64,000 nt of DNA, from contig JAWXBW010000017.1 of assembly GCA_034440395.1 (NCBI GenBank), forward strand, positions 1-64,000, given 5' to 3'. The DNA comes from JAAUTS01 sp034440395. GTDB taxonomy: Bacteria; Verrucomicrobiota; Verrucomicrobiia; Methylacidiphilales; JAAUTS01. Made by a program: the position numbers and the translations under genes. The notes under the pieces are model-generated. The model searched no databases, was not told where the DNA came from, and saw only the letters and a list, made by a program, of their open reading frames with translations. Shown here piece after piece: positions 17,700 to 26,199 of this stretch; the stretch's first letter is position 1; every line of letters starts with the position of its first letter.

Positions 17700-19062
17700 T
17701 TTCTAAGGGAATTCTAAGCCTTATCCTATTAGCGCCCTTCTTTCTGGTGGCATGGCCATGGGACCCAACTACGAACGTCCCCTTGTGGAAACGCCCATGG
17801 ACTGGCGCTGGAAAAAGCGGAGCCTCGTGATGCCGAGAGTAAGGGGCCGTGGTGGGAACTTTTTAATGACCAGACGCTTAACGAATTAAAGGCCACTGCT
17901 CTCACCAACAATCAGACGCTGAAAGCAGCAGTGGCACGGATCGATCAAGGCCGCTTGCAGGCTCGGGTGGCGCAGGCAGATTTTTTTCCTGAGCTCTCCT
18001 CTGATCCTTCTTGGAGGCGTTACCGCACTTCGGGAAATAATGCGCCCCAAGGCGGCTTCCCCATTTCATCCCAAACCACCAGCCAGTTCGGGCTACCTTT
18101 CGATTTGAGTTATGAAATAGATCTTTGGGGTAAAGTACGTCGCGGATTCGAGTCTGCTCGTAACGAAATGTTGGCCTCCGTGTCCGCTTACCAAAATATC
18201 CTCTTCACCTTGCAAGCAGATGTCGCAGCCACGTATTACCAAGTCCGCAGCCTTGACCACGAAATCAATCTGTTGCAGCAAGCCGTCGATTTACGCCAAG
18301 AAAATATAATAATCTTCCAAGCCCGTTTCGATGCTGGCTACTCCAGTGAATTGGATGTGACGAGCACAAAGACCTTACTTGCCGCGCTACGTATGAAAAT
18401 TCCCTCGCCACGCTGTGCGAAAAAACGACTTCTGAATTCGCGCTTCCTCCACAGCTTGTCTTCCTCGCAACTTTTAGAACGCCGACCTGACGTAGCGGAA
18501 GCAGAGCGTAAACTAGTTGCTCGCAATGCGGAAATAGGCGTTGCTTACGCCGCATTCTTCCCCAGCCTGCGCTTGACCACCAATGCAGGGCTACAAAGTG
18601 TTGAGCTAAAAGATCTTTTTTGAATGGGAAAGCCGTATTTGGAGCTTTGGCCCTAATATTTCTATTCCTATTTTTTCGGGTGGTCGTAACAACGCTAATC
18701 TGAAAAATGCTAAGGCCTCCTATGAACAAGCTATTGCAAATTATCGCCAATCTGTCCTCGTAGCTTTTCAAGAAACAGACGATGCCTTAGCGGCGCTCCT
18801 CTTTCCTAAAGAACAACCAAGCACCCAGCAGGACGCCGTGCAATCAGCCCGTAAATCAGCGGAGATAACTATTATTCGTTATAAAAATGGAGTGGTTAAT
18901 TATCTTGATGTCATTGATGCGGAGCGCACGCGTTTAGATAATGAGCGCACGGTCGTGCGCATTGATCTGCAACGCATGATTTCAACCGTCCTCTTGATCA
19001 AAGCCATCGGAGGCGGGTGGACGGAAGCACCAACCCCTAGTCAGCTCACGACGCAACAATAA
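17700..19062 (+). pseudogene. Frameshifted RND efflux outer-membrane factor (NodT/OprM type)
   Basis: Pieces of one TolC-like outer-membrane lipoprotein are spread over several frames. 'MGPNYERPL' near 17757 is the mature N-terminus; the expected lipobox Cys reads Gly. A shift near 17812 leads into 'KGPWWELFNDQTLNEL' and the long piece 'ARIDQGRLQARVAQADFFPE'. Around 18390 the sequence leaves frame: 'ENSLATLCEKTTSEFALPP' is readable in another register, and bases are missing before and after. It resumes at 'SQLLERRPDVAEAERKL'. At about 18617 a run of six T (five are needed) creates a stop after 'ELKDLF'; the correct frame then reads 'EWESRIWSFGPNISIPIFSG' to the TAA at 19062. No intact protein can be made. 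Confidence 0.85.
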
Positions 19063-19099
19063 TTTTTTTTATATCACCTCACCACAATCTACTCTAATC

Positions 19100-19294
19100 A
19101 TGAGCAAAAAATACTTCATCGCCATCCTCATCGCAGTTTCCGCACTCATCCTGATTGTCGGAGGACTAGCCTATTACAAATACAGTCAAATCCAGACGGC
19201 TATTTCTGAGAACGCTAACTTTCAGCTCCCTCCTGAACAACCAGAGCTGGTAGAGCAGCAATCAGAACTTGCACGTAGCCCCGTTTCGAATTGA
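19100..19294 (+). pseudogene. N-terminal stub of an RND membrane fusion protein
   Basis: A 64-residue frame with one membrane anchor ('YFIAILIAVSALILIVGGLAYYKY') followed by 'SQIQTAISENANFQLPPE'. Fusion proteins of RND efflux pumps (HlyD/AcrA family) commonly begin this way, with an anchor, an IQxAI...A-x-F-x-PPE segment and then the hairpin domains. Here the similarity stops at PPE and the frame ends 20 residues later. No barrel, lipoyl or hairpin domain remains, and no RND transporter gene follows. It may still be expressed as a small membrane protein, but it looks like a remnant of the same decayed operon. Confidence 0.6.
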
Positions 19295-19354
19295 CGTTCT
19301 ATTTGTCTAAGTGCAAGGCTCATCTAAATACTAAAAACTCATTTACACACCCTT

Positions 19355-19927
19355 ATGAATACACCCCGTATCCTCGCCTTCAGCGGCAGCCTCCGTGCTG
19401 GATCCCACAATCAAAAACTTGTTACTCTAGCCTCCGCTGGTGCTCGTGAATCAGGTGCGCATGTTACTTTAATTTCCTTGCGCGATTTCCGTATGCCTCT
19501 CTTTGATGAAGATCTTGAAGCGGCGGATGGCATGCCGGAAGCGGCTCAAAGATTAAAAGCTCTTTTTGCAAACCATCAGGGACTTTTAATTGCATCGCCA
19601 GAATATAATAGCACCATCACGGCAGCCCTAAAAAATGCGATTGATTGGGTTTCGCGTGCGACGGAACCGAACGAAGCTCCTTTGTCGGTCTTATCAGGAA
19701 AAAAGGCGGCGATTATGGCGGCATCGCCTGGTGGGTATGGCGGTGCTAGGAGCTTGGTGCAGCTACGACCCTTTTTAGAAAATATCAAGATTACCGTCTT
19801 AGCGGATCAGGTTACGATTCCCAAGGCGCATGAAGCTTTTGATGCAGCAGGTATTCTGGTGGATTCGGCTCAGAGTGCCGCTGTAGCTAAGTTGGGAACG
19901 GAACTGACTCAAAGCCTGCGTGAGTAA
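19355..19927 (+). CDS. NADPH-dependent FMN reductase family protein
   Basis: A 190-residue flavodoxin-like enzyme of the chromate/quinone/azo-reductase group. The FMN phosphate loop is 'FSGSLRAGSHNQKL' (residues 9-22). The signature 'SPEYNSTITAALKNAIDWVSR' region and 'AAIMAASPGGYGGARS' line the flavin pocket, as in ChrR and YieF. It would use NAD(P)H to reduce quinones, metals or azo compounds in the cytoplasm. The substrate is not predictable. It lies 60 bases after the efflux relic and appears intact, with a separate start. Confidence 0.88.
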   Translation: MNTPRILAFSGSLRAGSHNQKLVTLASAGARESGAHVTLISLRDFRMPLFDEDLEAADGMPEAAQRLKALFANHQGLLIASPEYNSTITAALKNAIDWVSRATEPNEAPLSVLSGKKAAIMAASPGGYGGARSLVQLRPFLENIKITVLADQVTIPKAHEAFDAAGILVDSAQSAAVAKLGTELTQSLRE

Positions 19928-20062
19928 TAAGCAAACGGGTAAGGGTGAACTTTGCAGGCCACTTACAATTTAGCCTAAAAAGGAAGATGAAGATTAGTCT
20001 TAATGATCACTAAGACTTGGGCACTGCCGGCCTTGCTTCCATGTATCACAGAGGAAGACTCT

Positions 20063-20142
20063 GAGTTTTAACCACGGATAGCATGGATATGGATAAGAAA
20101 AGAGAGCAGCTCTTCTTCTTTCCTGATCTGCCACCTATCCCT
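20063..20142. repeat. Intergenic repeat element (copy 2, decayed)
   Basis: GAGTTTTAACCACG (20063..20076) opens an element whose left arm, ACCACGGATAGCATGGAT (20071..20088), matches the arm consensus of the copy at 5237..5315. The centre carries 'TCTTCTTCTTTCC' like copy 1, and the right arm, near 20125..20142, is degenerate. The 14-mer GAGTTTTAACCACG recurs exactly at 58484..58497. The rest of the 19928..20168 gap holds a small 7-bp hairpin (AGTCTTA/TAAGACT at 19996..20017) and nothing else I can name. Confidence 0.6.
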
Positions 20143-20168
20143 TCTGAAGCGGGCGTGGCCATTAATCT

Positions 20169-20909
20169 TCAGGGGATTACCTTATTTTTTTGGAGGTAAG
20201 CTTGTATGCTTTCATTCGTGGCAGCTAGGTTCTGGATTTCTAAAGCTTGTTGTCTGGGATAGTAGCGAGCGTAGCTGCGAGGGGGAAAGGGGAAGCCCGC
20301 CGCCATGAGCATGGGTTTTATATCCCAAAATTCACGCTCCGCTTGAACAAGATTTTTTTTGGCAGGTTCCCAAAACTCGGGACTGATTTTTTTTAGCTGT
20401 AAGCGTTTCCGTGGCTCGAGGGTTTCGCCCAAGGGAAGAAAGTTGATGGAGCCGTCAATGACTTCGAGAGTTCCTTTAGTTTGCTCAACACAGGCCTGCA
20501 AGACTTCGAGAAGCGTCACTTTATTTAACTGGAGGCTGATGAGGTTGGGCTGTTCGGTATCCTCCGTGTTTTCGTTGGCACCTAATAATTCAGCTTCTGT
20601 GTAATGTTTAAATTGGATGGTTTTAAACCAAGGATCGCTCGCAACGGCGATCTCTTTTAGTGTCTTCATCGTTTCCTTTGGGCTAAGGCCTGAGACTTGA
20701 GCCGAAGGGATCTGCGTTTTTTTGAGACGTTCTTGGATGAGCTCGGCTCGGAATTCATGCAGGCGGTAGGCACTGTAGCTGCCTAGGGCAAAAGAAAAGA
20801 GGATGATGCCTATACCAATGGCTAGAATGAGGCAGCCGATGTTAGCACTACGGTTAGCTGTCTTAGTGTCAAGAGCTTGAGGGGGTTGTTCTGGACTTTC
20901 TTTGCTCAT
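20169..20909 (-). CDS. Hypothetical single-pass membrane protein
   Basis: A 246-residue protein with a polar N-terminus, one membrane helix ('IGCLILAIGIGIILFSFALG', about residues 28-47) and a large, presumably periplasmic, domain. A segment 'LISLQLNKVTLLEVLQACVE' followed by 'GTLEVIDGSINFLPLG' looks like the secretin/TonB short N-terminal (STN) fold, but this is weak. No catalytic motif is seen. The start ATG overlaps the stop of the upstream dehydrogenase gene by four bases (ATGA type), so the two are translated from one message. I do not recognise the family. Confidence 0.7.
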   Translation of the reverse strand: MSKESPEQPPQALDTKTANRSANIGCLILAIGIGIILFSFALGSYSAYRLHEFRAELIQERLKKTQIPSAQVSGLSPKETMKTLKEIAVASDPWFKTIQFKHYTEAELLGANENTEDTEQPNLISLQLNKVTLLEVLQACVEQTKGTLEVIDGSINFLPLGETLEPRKRLQLKKISPEFWEPAKKNLVQAEREFWDIKPMLMAAGFPFPPRSYARYYPRQQALEIQNLAATNESIQAYLQKNKVIP

Positions 20910-22168
20910 GGAAAGAGGCCTCGAATGTGCTTAGCTTCTACGACATTACTGATGCCGATGGCTAGGGCGGCTTTGCGATTACTAATATTTAGTTCTTTAG
21001 ATTTTTTGCGAACTTGGCGATGGGCGTTACCTAACATGCCATAAAGTTTTTCAAAAATTTCGGGTTCTTTCCAGAAGAAGCGTTGGAGTCCTTGCACCCA
21101 TTCAAAGTAGGAGACGATGACGCCACCGGAGTTGCAGAGAATATCGGGAATGAGATAGATATCGCCGCGTTGGTTGATTATTTCATCCGCCTCGGGTGTG
21201 GTGGGGCCGTTGGCACCTTCAGCCAGAATTTTGCATTTAAGTTTAGCGGCGTTGCCAGCATGGATGACGCGCGATACGGCGGCAGGAACGAGGATGTCGC
21301 AGGGTTGTTCCAGAAGTAGGCTAGGATCAAAGGCTTCGGCGGAGGGGAAGCCGCAGATGGATTTGTTCGTCTGCATGTAGCGGTAAAGTTCCATCACATC
21401 AATGCCTTTGGTATTATAGATGGCTCCGTAAGCATCGCTGATGCCGATGATGCGGACGCCTTGTTCTGCTAGAGCGAGGGCGGTGATGCTGCCGACATTT
21501 CCGTAGCCTTGGATGATGGCGGTGGCGCCTTGGGCGGGCATGTTAAGTTCTTCCATCACGCGCAAGGCCAGCCACGCCACGCCGCGGCCAGTGGATTCAC
21601 GCCGACCGAGGGAGCCGCCGATACGGATGGGTTTTCCTGTGACGATACCTTGAACGGAATGGCCCACGTTCATGGAATACGTGTCCATCATCCAAGCCAT
21701 GGTTTGCTCGTTGGTGCCCATGTCTGGAGCCATGACATCGGTTTCAGGGCTAATGAAGGGAAGCATTTCTTGAGTGTAGCGTCGGGTTAGATTTTCATTT
21801 TCACGCAGACTGAGGGTGGCGGGATCGCAGGCCACACCGCCTTTTCCACCGCCGTAGGGAAGTCCTGCTAAGGCGCACTTCCAACTCATCCACATGGCGA
21901 GAGCGGCGACTTCTCCCAGTCCAACCTCAGGGTGATAGCGTAGGCCTCCTTTCGTCGGGCCGCTGGAGAGGTGGTGCTGCACGCGGTAGCCGAAGAAGAC
22001 CTCCGTGCGGCCATCGTCCATGTGAACGGGAAAGCTGACGGTGATGAGTCGTTTAGGCCACTTGGTGCGCTCGCGCTCGCCTTGAGGAATTTGAATGAGG
22101 TCAGCAACTTCATCAAACTGCTGGCAGGCCATGGCGAAGACAGGATTTGCGAGGAGAGATTCTTTCAT
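20906..22168 (-). CDS. gdhA: Glu/Leu/Phe/Val dehydrogenase (glutamate dehydrogenase type)
   Basis: A 420-residue NAD(P)-dependent amino-acid dehydrogenase. The substrate motif 'LPYGGGKGGV' carries the catalytic Lys. 'PDMGTNEQTMAWMMDTYS' contains the catalytic Asp, and the cofactor loop is 'IQGYGNVGSITALALAEQG' (Rossmann GxGxxG). The size and 'KCALAGLPYGG' fit the hexameric bacterial/archaeal glutamate dehydrogenases that convert 2-oxoglutarate and ammonia to glutamate or the reverse. NAD versus NADP preference cannot be read safely. It is upstream of the membrane-protein gene, with a four-base overlap. Confidence 0.92.
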   Translation of the reverse strand: MKESLLANPVFAMACQQFDEVADLIQIPQGERERTKWPKRLITVSFPVHMDDGRTEVFFGYRVQHHLSSGPTKGGLRYHPEVGLGEVAALAMWMSWKCALAGLPYGGGKGGVACDPATLSLRENENLTRRYTQEMLPFISPETDVMAPDMGTNEQTMAWMMDTYSMNVGHSVQGIVTGKPIRIGGSLGRRESTGRGVAWLALRVMEELNMPAQGATAIIQGYGNVGSITALALAEQGVRIIGISDAYGAIYNTKGIDVMELYRYMQTNKSICGFPSAEAFDPSLLLEQPCDILVPAAVSRVIHAGNAAKLKCKILAEGANGPTTPEADEIINQRGDIYLIPDILCNSGGVIVSYFEWVQGLQRFFWKEPEIFEKLYGMLGNAHRQVRKKSKELNISNRKAALAIGISNVVEAKHIRGLFP

Positions 22169-22238
22169 AAATTAAAATAGAAACGTGAGATATAATAACA
22201 TGTTACACCTGATCGTGCAGTTTTTTCTAAAAAATAAA

Positions 22239-22805
22239 TCAGGATGAAAAGATATGTTGAGTGTCTTGGAAGCTTAGTTCTTTCCATGTTCCGGCGGGTA
22301 AATCTGCCAGAGGGTAGGCTCCGATTTTCATGCGTATGAGTCGCAGGGTCGGAAATCCGATGGCAGCGGTCATACGACGGACTTGCCGATTTTTTCCCTC
22401 GACCAGCTCTAATTCAATCCAAGTGGAGGGGATCATTTTGCGCATGCGTATGGGCGGGATGCGAGGCGGGAAATCGGGTTGTGGTGTTAAGATTCTTGCC
22501 CCGCAGGGCAGACAATCATGATCTGCCAGCTTTAAGCCTTGGCGTAAAACGTCTAGATGTGATTCGTTAGGGTCTCCTTCGACTTGAGCGTAGTAAGTGC
22601 GGGAGTGTTGGTTCTCTGGCTTAAGAAGTTTAGTATTTAACCCAGCTTCATTACTTAAAAGAAGTAAACCTTCGGAGTCCGCATCAAGACGACCGAGGGG
22701 ATAGACATTTTTCGGGAAGGCGAAAGCGTGCAGGGTTTCATGCGGTGAGCCATCTGAGGTGAATTGGCTCAGGACACCATAAGGCTTATGAAAAGCGATG
22801 AGCAT
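22239..22805 (-). CDS. Pseudouridine synthase, RluE/RsuA family
   Basis: A 188-residue RNA-modifying enzyme that isomerises uridine to pseudouridine in rRNA. 'FHKPYGVLSQF' (residues 5-15) is the family opening, and the catalytic Asp is in 'PLGRLDADSEGLLLLSN' (Asp41). 'VEGKNRQVRRMTAAIGFPTLRLIR' (its first part, VEGKNRQVRRM) is the RNA-binding motif. The short length, with no S4 domain, matches RluE, which modifies 23S rRNA near position 2457. The start Met is immediately followed by the conserved LIAFHKPYG. Confidence 0.9.
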   Translation of the reverse strand: MLIAFHKPYGVLSQFTSDGSPHETLHAFAFPKNVYPLGRLDADSEGLLLLSNEAGLNTKLLKPENQHSRTYYAQVEGDPNESHLDVLRQGLKLADHDCLPCGARILTPQPDFPPRIPPIRMRKMIPSTWIELELVEGKNRQVRRMTAAIGFPTLRLIRMKIGAYPLADLPAGTWKELSFQDTQHIFSS

Positions 22806-22835
22806 ATGTACTAAATTTGATTAAAAGGGGAGGCA

Positions 22836-22976
22836 TCATTTTTTTTCATGTCCGCCCCATCTTTTCCAGAGAGCGTAGGCAACTAAGCAGCCTAAAAACA
22901 TCCCGAGAATGTAAACAATAATAACCTCTGGTGGGGCATTGTCCCAAAATTGCCAAAGGCTTTGATTAAAGGTCAT
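22836..22976 (-). CDS. Small single-helix membrane protein (46 aa)
   Basis: A 46-codon frame begins 'MTFNQSLWQFWDNAPPEVII', has one hydrophobic helix ('VIIVYILGMFLGCLVAYAL') and ends with a positively charged tail 'WKRWGGHEKK'. This charge pattern, with basic residues on the inside, is typical of real small membrane proteins. It follows the same direction as the pseudouridine synthase downstream of it, with a 30-base gap. No strong ribosome site is visible. Function unknown; similarity searches in related genomes would settle whether it is conserved. Confidence 0.55.
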   Translation of the reverse strand: MTFNQSLWQFWDNAPPEVIIVYILGMFLGCLVAYALWKRWGGHEKK

Positions 22977-23138
22977 GAGAGGTTTTAGAGTGGGCTAGGA
23001 GCTTCCTTCAGGCAAGATAGTTATCTACGTTAACATAAGGTTAAGTTTATAAGCTGGAATGAGATCTCTGTTTGGAAAAATGAGACACGCCAATGCGAAG
23101 GTTTGAAAAATCACCCTTGTCATACTGGAGTCATCCTT

Positions 23139-23220
23139 ATGAGCATTACCGTAACGCAGTTGAAGGCAAAATGCTAAGGCGTGGTTCAAGAATTTGCTAC
23201 GCAGAAAAAGCGGAGAAACC
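23139..23220 (+). pseudogene. Possible relic of a Phd/YefM-type antitoxin
   Basis: An ATG at 23139, eight bases after a GGAG, opens 'MSITVTQLKAKC', then a TAA, then in the same frame 'GVVQEFATQKKRRN' before running into the antisense end of the hydrolase gene. Phd-type antitoxins commonly start M-x-I-T-V/A-T-x-L/F-K-A-K-C-L and continue with a helical segment and 'E...' of this kind. The match is short, so this is tentative. The rest of the gap 22977..23138 holds nothing I can identify. Confidence 0.35.
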
Positions 23221-24600
23221 TTAGAAGGGAATTTCTACACCAGGAGCGGGGATGTGGACTTTCATCTGCGGAGCTTTTTCGGCGAGTTGGGTTTGGAACC
23301 AGTCTAGAGCGGCGATGTCTCCATGAACGAGGAAGCAGGTTTTAGGGTTCACTTGAAGGGTAAAGTCTAGGAGATCTTCGCGCAGGGCGTGCGAGGTGAA
23401 GTCGAAGTGCTGGACGTTACAGAGGACGGGTTGCTCGCCGTATTCAGGATTTAAGTTCACGCGCTGGCCACGGGCGGTTCGTTTAAGGCGTCCAGCGGGG
23501 GAATCGGGGTCGCAGTAGCCGACGAAGAAGATGCCATCTTGTTCGCGAGCTAGGTAGAGTTGAGCGAGGCGGTTGGACGTGGTTTGCTCGGTCATCATGC
23601 CAGCGGGAACGAGGAGAATTTGCCCTTTCTTGGGCTTGAAGGTTTTAAGTTTAGTCCAATCAAAGACTTGGGGGTGGATGTCTTCCATGATCTGGAGGTT
23701 AGGCCGGAAACGTTCGGAGCGATTCGCCATGCGATCGTAGATTTCGCTGAAGATACGGCCGAGCCCGCCGATGTAGATGGTTTCTTGGGGGAGGTCGCCC
23801 CGGAGCTGGGCTTCGTGGAGGATGGTGATGATTTCTTGGGTTTTACCCATGGCGAAGACGGGGATGAGAACGCCGCCGTGATTGTCGAAGGTTGTCTTAA
23901 TAGCATCAAGGAATTTTTGGGTTTCATTGGCACGGCTGTAGCCAGCTGGGGTGGGATTGGCTCCACGGGTGCATTCGATGATGAGAGTGTCGAAGGAACC
24001 TGCGGGAACTTGAGCCCGATTCATGAGGGTCTGGTCTTTTAGGTTGATGTCGCCAGTGTAGAGAATTTTTTTGCCAGCGGCTTCTAACTCAATCATAACG
24101 GCGCCGAGGATGTGACCGGCATGGTGGAAGCGAAATTTAATATCAGCTTGCTCGTCGTCCTGAAGGGTGAAGCCTTCAGTGGACCACCATTGGTTAAGGT
24201 GACAGGCTTGCCAACGATCCATCATGACTTTGAGGTCGCCGTGTTGGAAGAGCGGGTATTCGGTGATACCCTTTTCCTGCCGTTGTTTTTTCATAACGTT
24301 AACGGAGTTATGCAGCAGGGGTTCGGCAAGGAAGTAAGTGGGCTCACTCATGAAGACCTTAGCATCATAGAAGCGTTGCATGGCTAGGGGCATGGAGCCG
24401 ACGTGGTCGTGGTGGGCGTGGGTGAGGAAGAGGGCTTCTGCTTTACGATTACCGACGGCGTTAAAGTTCGGGATAGCAGCAAAGCCCTCGGCCTTAGGGT
24501 GCATACCTGAATCAAGAACCACTCCCTTACCGTTAAAATCTAAGTAATAGCAGTTGGCTCCGATCTCGTTTCCTCGGGTTAGGTTTATGAGGGAAGCCAT
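23221..24600 (-). CDS. MBL-fold hydrolase with beta-CASP and RMMBL domains
   Basis: A 459-residue metallo-beta-lactamase-fold nuclease of the CPSF73/RNase J-like group. The metal motif is 'LTHAHHDHVGS' (His61-His66). Further ligands are in 'HHAGHILGAVMIELE' and 'ILYTGDINLKDQ'. The beta-CASP insert includes 'LIIECTRGAN' and 'GVLIPVFAMGKTQEII'. The C-terminal RMMBL segment is 'NPKTCFLVHGDIAALDWF'. Such proteins process or degrade RNA in the cytoplasm. The nuclease role is inferred from the domain order. It is five bases downstream of the PpiD-like gene and may share its transcript. Confidence 0.87.
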   Translation of the reverse strand: MASLINLTRGNEIGANCYYLDFNGKGVVLDSGMHPKAEGFAAIPNFNAVGNRKAEALFLTHAHHDHVGSMPLAMQRFYDAKVFMSEPTYFLAEPLLHNSVNVMKKQRQEKGITEYPLFQHGDLKVMMDRWQACHLNQWWSTEGFTLQDDEQADIKFRFHHAGHILGAVMIELEAAGKKILYTGDINLKDQTLMNRAQVPAGSFDTLIIECTRGANPTPAGYSRANETQKFLDAIKTTFDNHGGVLIPVFAMGKTQEIITILHEAQLRGDLPQETIYIGGLGRIFSEIYDRMANRSERFRPNLQIMEDIHPQVFDWTKLKTFKPKKGQILLVPAGMMTEQTTSNRLAQLYLAREQDGIFFVGYCDPDSPAGRLKRTARGQRVNLNPEYGEQPVLCNVQHFDFTSHALREDLLDFTLQVNPKTCFLVHGDIAALDWFQTQLAEKAPQMKVHIPAPGVEIPF

Positions 24601-24605
24601 GGTGT

Positions 24606-26138
24606 TTATAGGTTTTGACCCATTTCACCTTTTAATAAATCAGCGGGAATATTGTTGCCAGGCATTTTAATACGGGCGTTCATCCAATCGTCGAGAATCT
24701 GGGAACGGCGTTGTTGCTGGAGTTGACCTTCAATCCCTGCGAAGGCTTGGGCACGATTGGTTTCGTTAGGCACTTGACGATCCATAAGATAGAAAACCAT
24801 GCCACCATCTGAAGTGGTGCTAAATTCACTGACGGCGCCCACTTTAAGCCGTTGCGCCCAGAAGCGGATGGCATCGGCAGCGGGGGTTTTAAGGACAGTG
24901 TCTTTAGCGGGTGAGAAGGCAGGGACGGTAACCGGTTTAAGATTTTCGGATTCAGCGGCTTGTTCCCAATTCTTACCAGAGGCTATGGCAGCTTGCAGGT
25001 TTTTAGCAAGTAGCTTGCCTTTTTCTGCGAGGATCTCCGAGGTTTTTTTATTGAGATAAAGTAATTCTACTTCTTTTTGCACCTTTTCAAAGGGTAATGC
25101 GGCGGCGGGTTGGGACTCGGCTAAGTGGAGGACGATTAAGCCATTGGTTGTTTTTTGGTAATCACTAACGGGGGAGGCTGGGCGAAGGGTGAAGGCTAAT
25201 CGAGTTAGATCAAGGGAAGTTGGATCGGTCGAGATGAGGGGTTCATTTTGAGCAAGGAATGAGGTGGTGGCGACTTTGAGGCCGGTGCGGTCAGCGGCTT
25301 CCTTGAAGCTGGGCATGGGTTTAGACTCTGAATAAGAGCTAAAGAAGGGCTCAGTGAACTGATAGGCTTGTTCGGTTAGTTCACGCAGAAGAATAGCTTT
25401 CTTGTCCTCAGGTAGTTTGAGCTGGTCTGGTTTGAGGGAGAAGAGAACGTAGTCGATTTTTTTAAGTTCGGGGGTGAGGAACTTATCCTGTTGAGTCAGG
25501 TAGAAGGCTTTTAGTTCATCTTGGCTAGGCTTGATGGAGTTGCGGATAGGTGCCTCGCTTAGGGCTACGTATTTCAAAGAGGCTTGGCCATAGAGGGAAG
25601 TATAAACTTCTTCAATTTCCGAGGGGCGTACGATGGCACTGGCCAAGAGTGTTTTCAGCATCTGCTCGTAAATGAGTTGGTCTTGAACGATACTCTGGAA
25701 GCGTTCTTCGCTTATGCCTTGGGGTTTTAGGACATTAAGGTTAAAGGTCTGGAACTGGCTAGGGGAATAAAGGTTTTTTTCATCAAGAAAGAGGGGATGT
25801 GTTTTTATAAAATTAACAGCCTCGGTTGTGGTGGGCTCGATCTTGGCTTCCCGACCAGCTTGGAGTAGGAGGAGGCGATTCCAAGTTTGCGCCCGCAAGG
25901 CAGCGTCCAGTTGTTGAACAGGGCGTCGGCCTGTCTGGAGGATGTAGAGGACATTCGTGTCGCGGAAGGCCTCCTCAAAGTCACTACGCTTGATGGCTTT
26001 CCCGTCGATTTGGGCGAGTCGTGGATTACTGCCCGCCGGTCCCATGTGGCCATGGTCGAAGAAGATAAAGGAGACACCTAAAATGATGAGGAATATAATT
26101 AGTAAGATACGGAGTTTAGAGCTTAAAAGGGTGAGCAT
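24606..26138 (-). CDS. PpiD/SurA-like membrane-anchored chaperone
   Basis: A 510-residue protein with an N-terminal membrane anchor ('LRILLIIFLIILGVSFIFF') facing the periplasm. This is followed by 'LAQIDGKAIKRSDFEEAF', a SurA-N-like chaperone segment, and a long helical region. A parvulin-like module may lie in 'LVVLHLAESQPAAALPFEKV', although the canonical catalytic residues are hard to see. The order anchor, SurA_N, prolyl-isomerase-like segment matches PpiD, which helps fold exported proteins at the Sec exit. The ATG at 26138 places a short cytoplasmic tail before the anchor. Confidence 0.8.
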   Translation of the reverse strand: MLTLLSSKLRILLIIFLIILGVSFIFFDHGHMGPAGSNPRLAQIDGKAIKRSDFEEAFRDTNVLYILQTGRRPVQQLDAALRAQTWNRLLLLQAGREAKIEPTTTEAVNFIKTHPLFLDEKNLYSPSQFQTFNLNVLKPQGISEERFQSIVQDQLIYEQMLKTLLASAIVRPSEIEEVYTSLYGQASLKYVALSEAPIRNSIKPSQDELKAFYLTQQDKFLTPELKKIDYVLFSLKPDQLKLPEDKKAILLRELTEQAYQFTEPFFSSYSESKPMPSFKEAADRTGLKVATTSFLAQNEPLISTDPTSLDLTRLAFTLRPASPVSDYQKTTNGLIVLHLAESQPAAALPFEKVQKEVELLYLNKKTSEILAEKGKLLAKNLQAAIASGKNWEQAAESENLKPVTVPAFSPAKDTVLKTPAADAIRFWAQRLKVGAVSEFSTTSDGGMVFYLMDRQVPNETNRAQAFAGIEGQLQQQRRSQILDDWMNARIKMPGNNIPADLLKGEMGQNL

Positions 26139-26186
26139 AAATTAAAGTCGTGATTTTTAGTTGTTACTTGCTATCTTTTGATACAT

Positions 26187-26192
26187 AAGGAG
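26187..26192 (+). promoter_or_regulatory. Strong ribosome binding site for the gene at 26200
   Basis: AAGGAG lies seven bases before the ATG at 26200. It is worth noting because most genes in this window show weak or no Shine-Dalgarno sequences; it fixes the start of the downstream secreted protein. Confidence 0.7.
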
Positions 26193-26199
26193 AGTTCTC

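Noticed and set aside
22208..22243. CCTGAT...ATCAGG hairpin with T and A runs between gdhA and the pseudouridine synthase gene
   Set aside because: The stem is six base pairs with a long loop and the sequence is AT-rich; chance is likely.
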